A DNA stretch of 13,579 nt from an uncultured Burkholderiales bacterium (GTDB lineage: Bacteria > Pseudomonadota > Gammaproteobacteria > Burkholderiales > Burkholderiaceae_C): positions 1 through 13,579 of the forward strand of contig CAIODK010000306.1 in assembly GCA_903856995.1 (NCBI GenBank), in the 5' to 3' direction. The notes beneath the pieces are model-generated. The model saw only the letters and a list, made by a program, of their open reading frames with translations. It ran no database searches and was not told where the DNA came from. The stretch's first letter is position 1; each line of letters opens with the position of its first letter. Below, piece after piece: positions 12,794 to 13,579 of this stretch. A program made the position numbers and the translations under genes.

Positions 12794-13579
12794 TTATCGA
12801 GGCACCAAGAAAACAGACTTTTCATGGACCATGTGTTGGCCTGATGTGTCTTGGATGTCGAAGGTGATTTTGTGCGAACCCGCTTCAGACGAACCGTAAG
12901 GAATGTTGACGCGCAACACCACCCAACGCGACTGCGCAGCAGCCACGTCAACTTCTGTCTCGGTCACGATCTCAATGCCTTGCATGCCGTGCACCGACAA
13001 CTGGTAGGTCTTATCCAGCTCAGCCGCGTTCATGATTTGCAGACGGTAAATATTTTCAAGTGCACCGTTTTCAGTGATGCGCGCCAAGGTGGCTCGGTCC
13101 CGCACCACATCCACCTTGAAGGGCGATCGCATGGCCAACGAAGTACCAAAGGCAATCACCAAGGCCAACAAAATCGATGTGTAAACCAGGACACGCGGGC
13201 GAAAGACGCGCAAGAGCGTTTGCCTCGCCGTCCATTTGTTGTTCATGGAATTTTGTGTTGAGTAGCGGACCAATCCTTTGGCGTATCCCAATTTAACCAT
13301 CACGGTGTCGCACACATCGGCGCACGCACCGCAACCGATGCATTCGTATTGCAAGCCTTGGCGAATATCAATGCCCGTCGGGCAGACTTGCACGCACAGC
13401 GAACAGTCCACACACGCGCCTAAATTGGCGGCGACCAAATCCGTCTTTTTCGAACGTGCACCACGGGGCTCACCACGCTCTGTGTCGTAGGTGACGATGA
13501 GGGTGTCATGGTCAAACATTGCGCTTTGAAAGCGTGCATACGGACACATGTATTTACACACTTGTTCACGCATGAAACC
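12794..13579 (-). CDS. ccoG: cytochrome c oxidase accessory protein CcoG, 5' end missing
   Basis: The C-terminal 261 residues of a CcoG/RdxA/FixG protein; the start lies beyond the right edge (two codons, Gly-Phe, precede the first visible Met). CcoG is a membrane iron-sulfur protein that helps deliver copper during cbb3 oxidase assembly by reducing Cu(II). Counted from that Met, the motif REQVCKYMCPYARFQ is at 2-16. Two ferredoxin-type clusters follow: Cys54, 57, 60, 64 and Cys78, 81, 84, 88. A membrane helix lies at about 129-148, then an immunoglobulin-like C-terminal domain. Family members are about 460-490 residues, so roughly the first 200 with earlier membrane helices are outside. The stop is 15 bases from the prenyltransferase start. 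cbb3 oxidase genes would be expected to the right, but this is not visible. Confidence 0.93.
   Translation of the reverse strand, partial: GFMREQVCKYMCPYARFQSAMFDHDTLIVTYDTERGEPRGARSKKTDLVAANLGACVDCSLCVQVCPTGIDIRQGLQYECIGCGACADVCDTVMVKLGYAKGLVRYSTQNSMNNKWTARQTLLRVFRPRVLVYTSILLALVIAFGTSLAMRSPFKVDVVRDRATLARITENGALENIYRLQIMNAAELDKTYQLSVHGMQGIEIVTETEVDVAAAQSRWVVLRVNIPYGSSEAGSHKITFDIQDTSGQHMVHEKSVFLVPR

Noticed and set aside
1..13579. CRISPR arrays, insertion sequences, defence islands
   Set aside because: No regularly spaced repeats, transposases or nuclease/toxin genes were found; gene content is metabolic and housekeeping.

Overview
The window looks like a chromosomal segment of a betaproteobacterium, most likely Burkholderiales and probably the family Comamonadaceae. 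The reasons are two tandem Bug-type periplasmic binding proteins (greatly expanded in this group), a CcoG-type oxidase assembly protein, dense short operons, moderate-to-high GC and the style of the HU protein. This is inference; genus cannot be fixed from the sequence. Coding density is high. The longest gene-free stretches are 121 bp (1248-1368) and 118 bp (3931-4048). I see no phage, insertion sequence, CRISPR array or defence system.

Layout, left to right. (1) 2-928: the 3' part of a VWA (CoxE-type) protein gene, followed by a tRNA-Arg(CCU) gene at 950-1024. (2) 1038-1247 (-) is a small DUF3820 protein, divergent from the HU gene at 1369-1653, which ends in a textbook intrinsic terminator (1671-1704). 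(3) 1720-3930 (-) is a SulP anion transporter with a STAS domain and a cyclic-nucleotide-binding-like domain. (4) 4049-10347 (+) is a tight seven-gene run: PQQ-type sorbosone/sugar dehydrogenase, diheme cytochrome c, carboxymuconolactone-decarboxylase-like protein, two Bug solute-binding proteins, an isopropylmalate/tartrate-type decarboxylating dehydrogenase and a pyrone-dicarboxylate-lactonase-like amidohydrolase. Two of its junctions overlap by one base (TAATG, TGATG). (5) 10356-10391 is a possible 11-codon mini-ORF, then a DUF2892 membrane protein (10416-10628) and a terminator shared with the converging operon. (6) 13579-10659 (-) is the operon ccoG (5' end outside the window), a UbiA-family prenyltransferase and an MFS transporter.

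The seven-gene run is the most interesting part. Read as one pathway (inference), an extracytoplasmic dehydrogenase would oxidise a sugar-like aldehyde or lactol and pass electrons to the diheme cytochrome. Bug proteins would capture acids or lactones for uptake, the amidohydrolase would open a lactone, and the dehydrogenase would oxidatively decarboxylate a 2-hydroxyacid. The substrate cannot be read from the sequence. A perfect terminator-like hairpin sits inside the signal-peptide codons of the cytochrome gene, just after the dehydrogenase stop. It could set the ratio of dehydrogenase to everything downstream.
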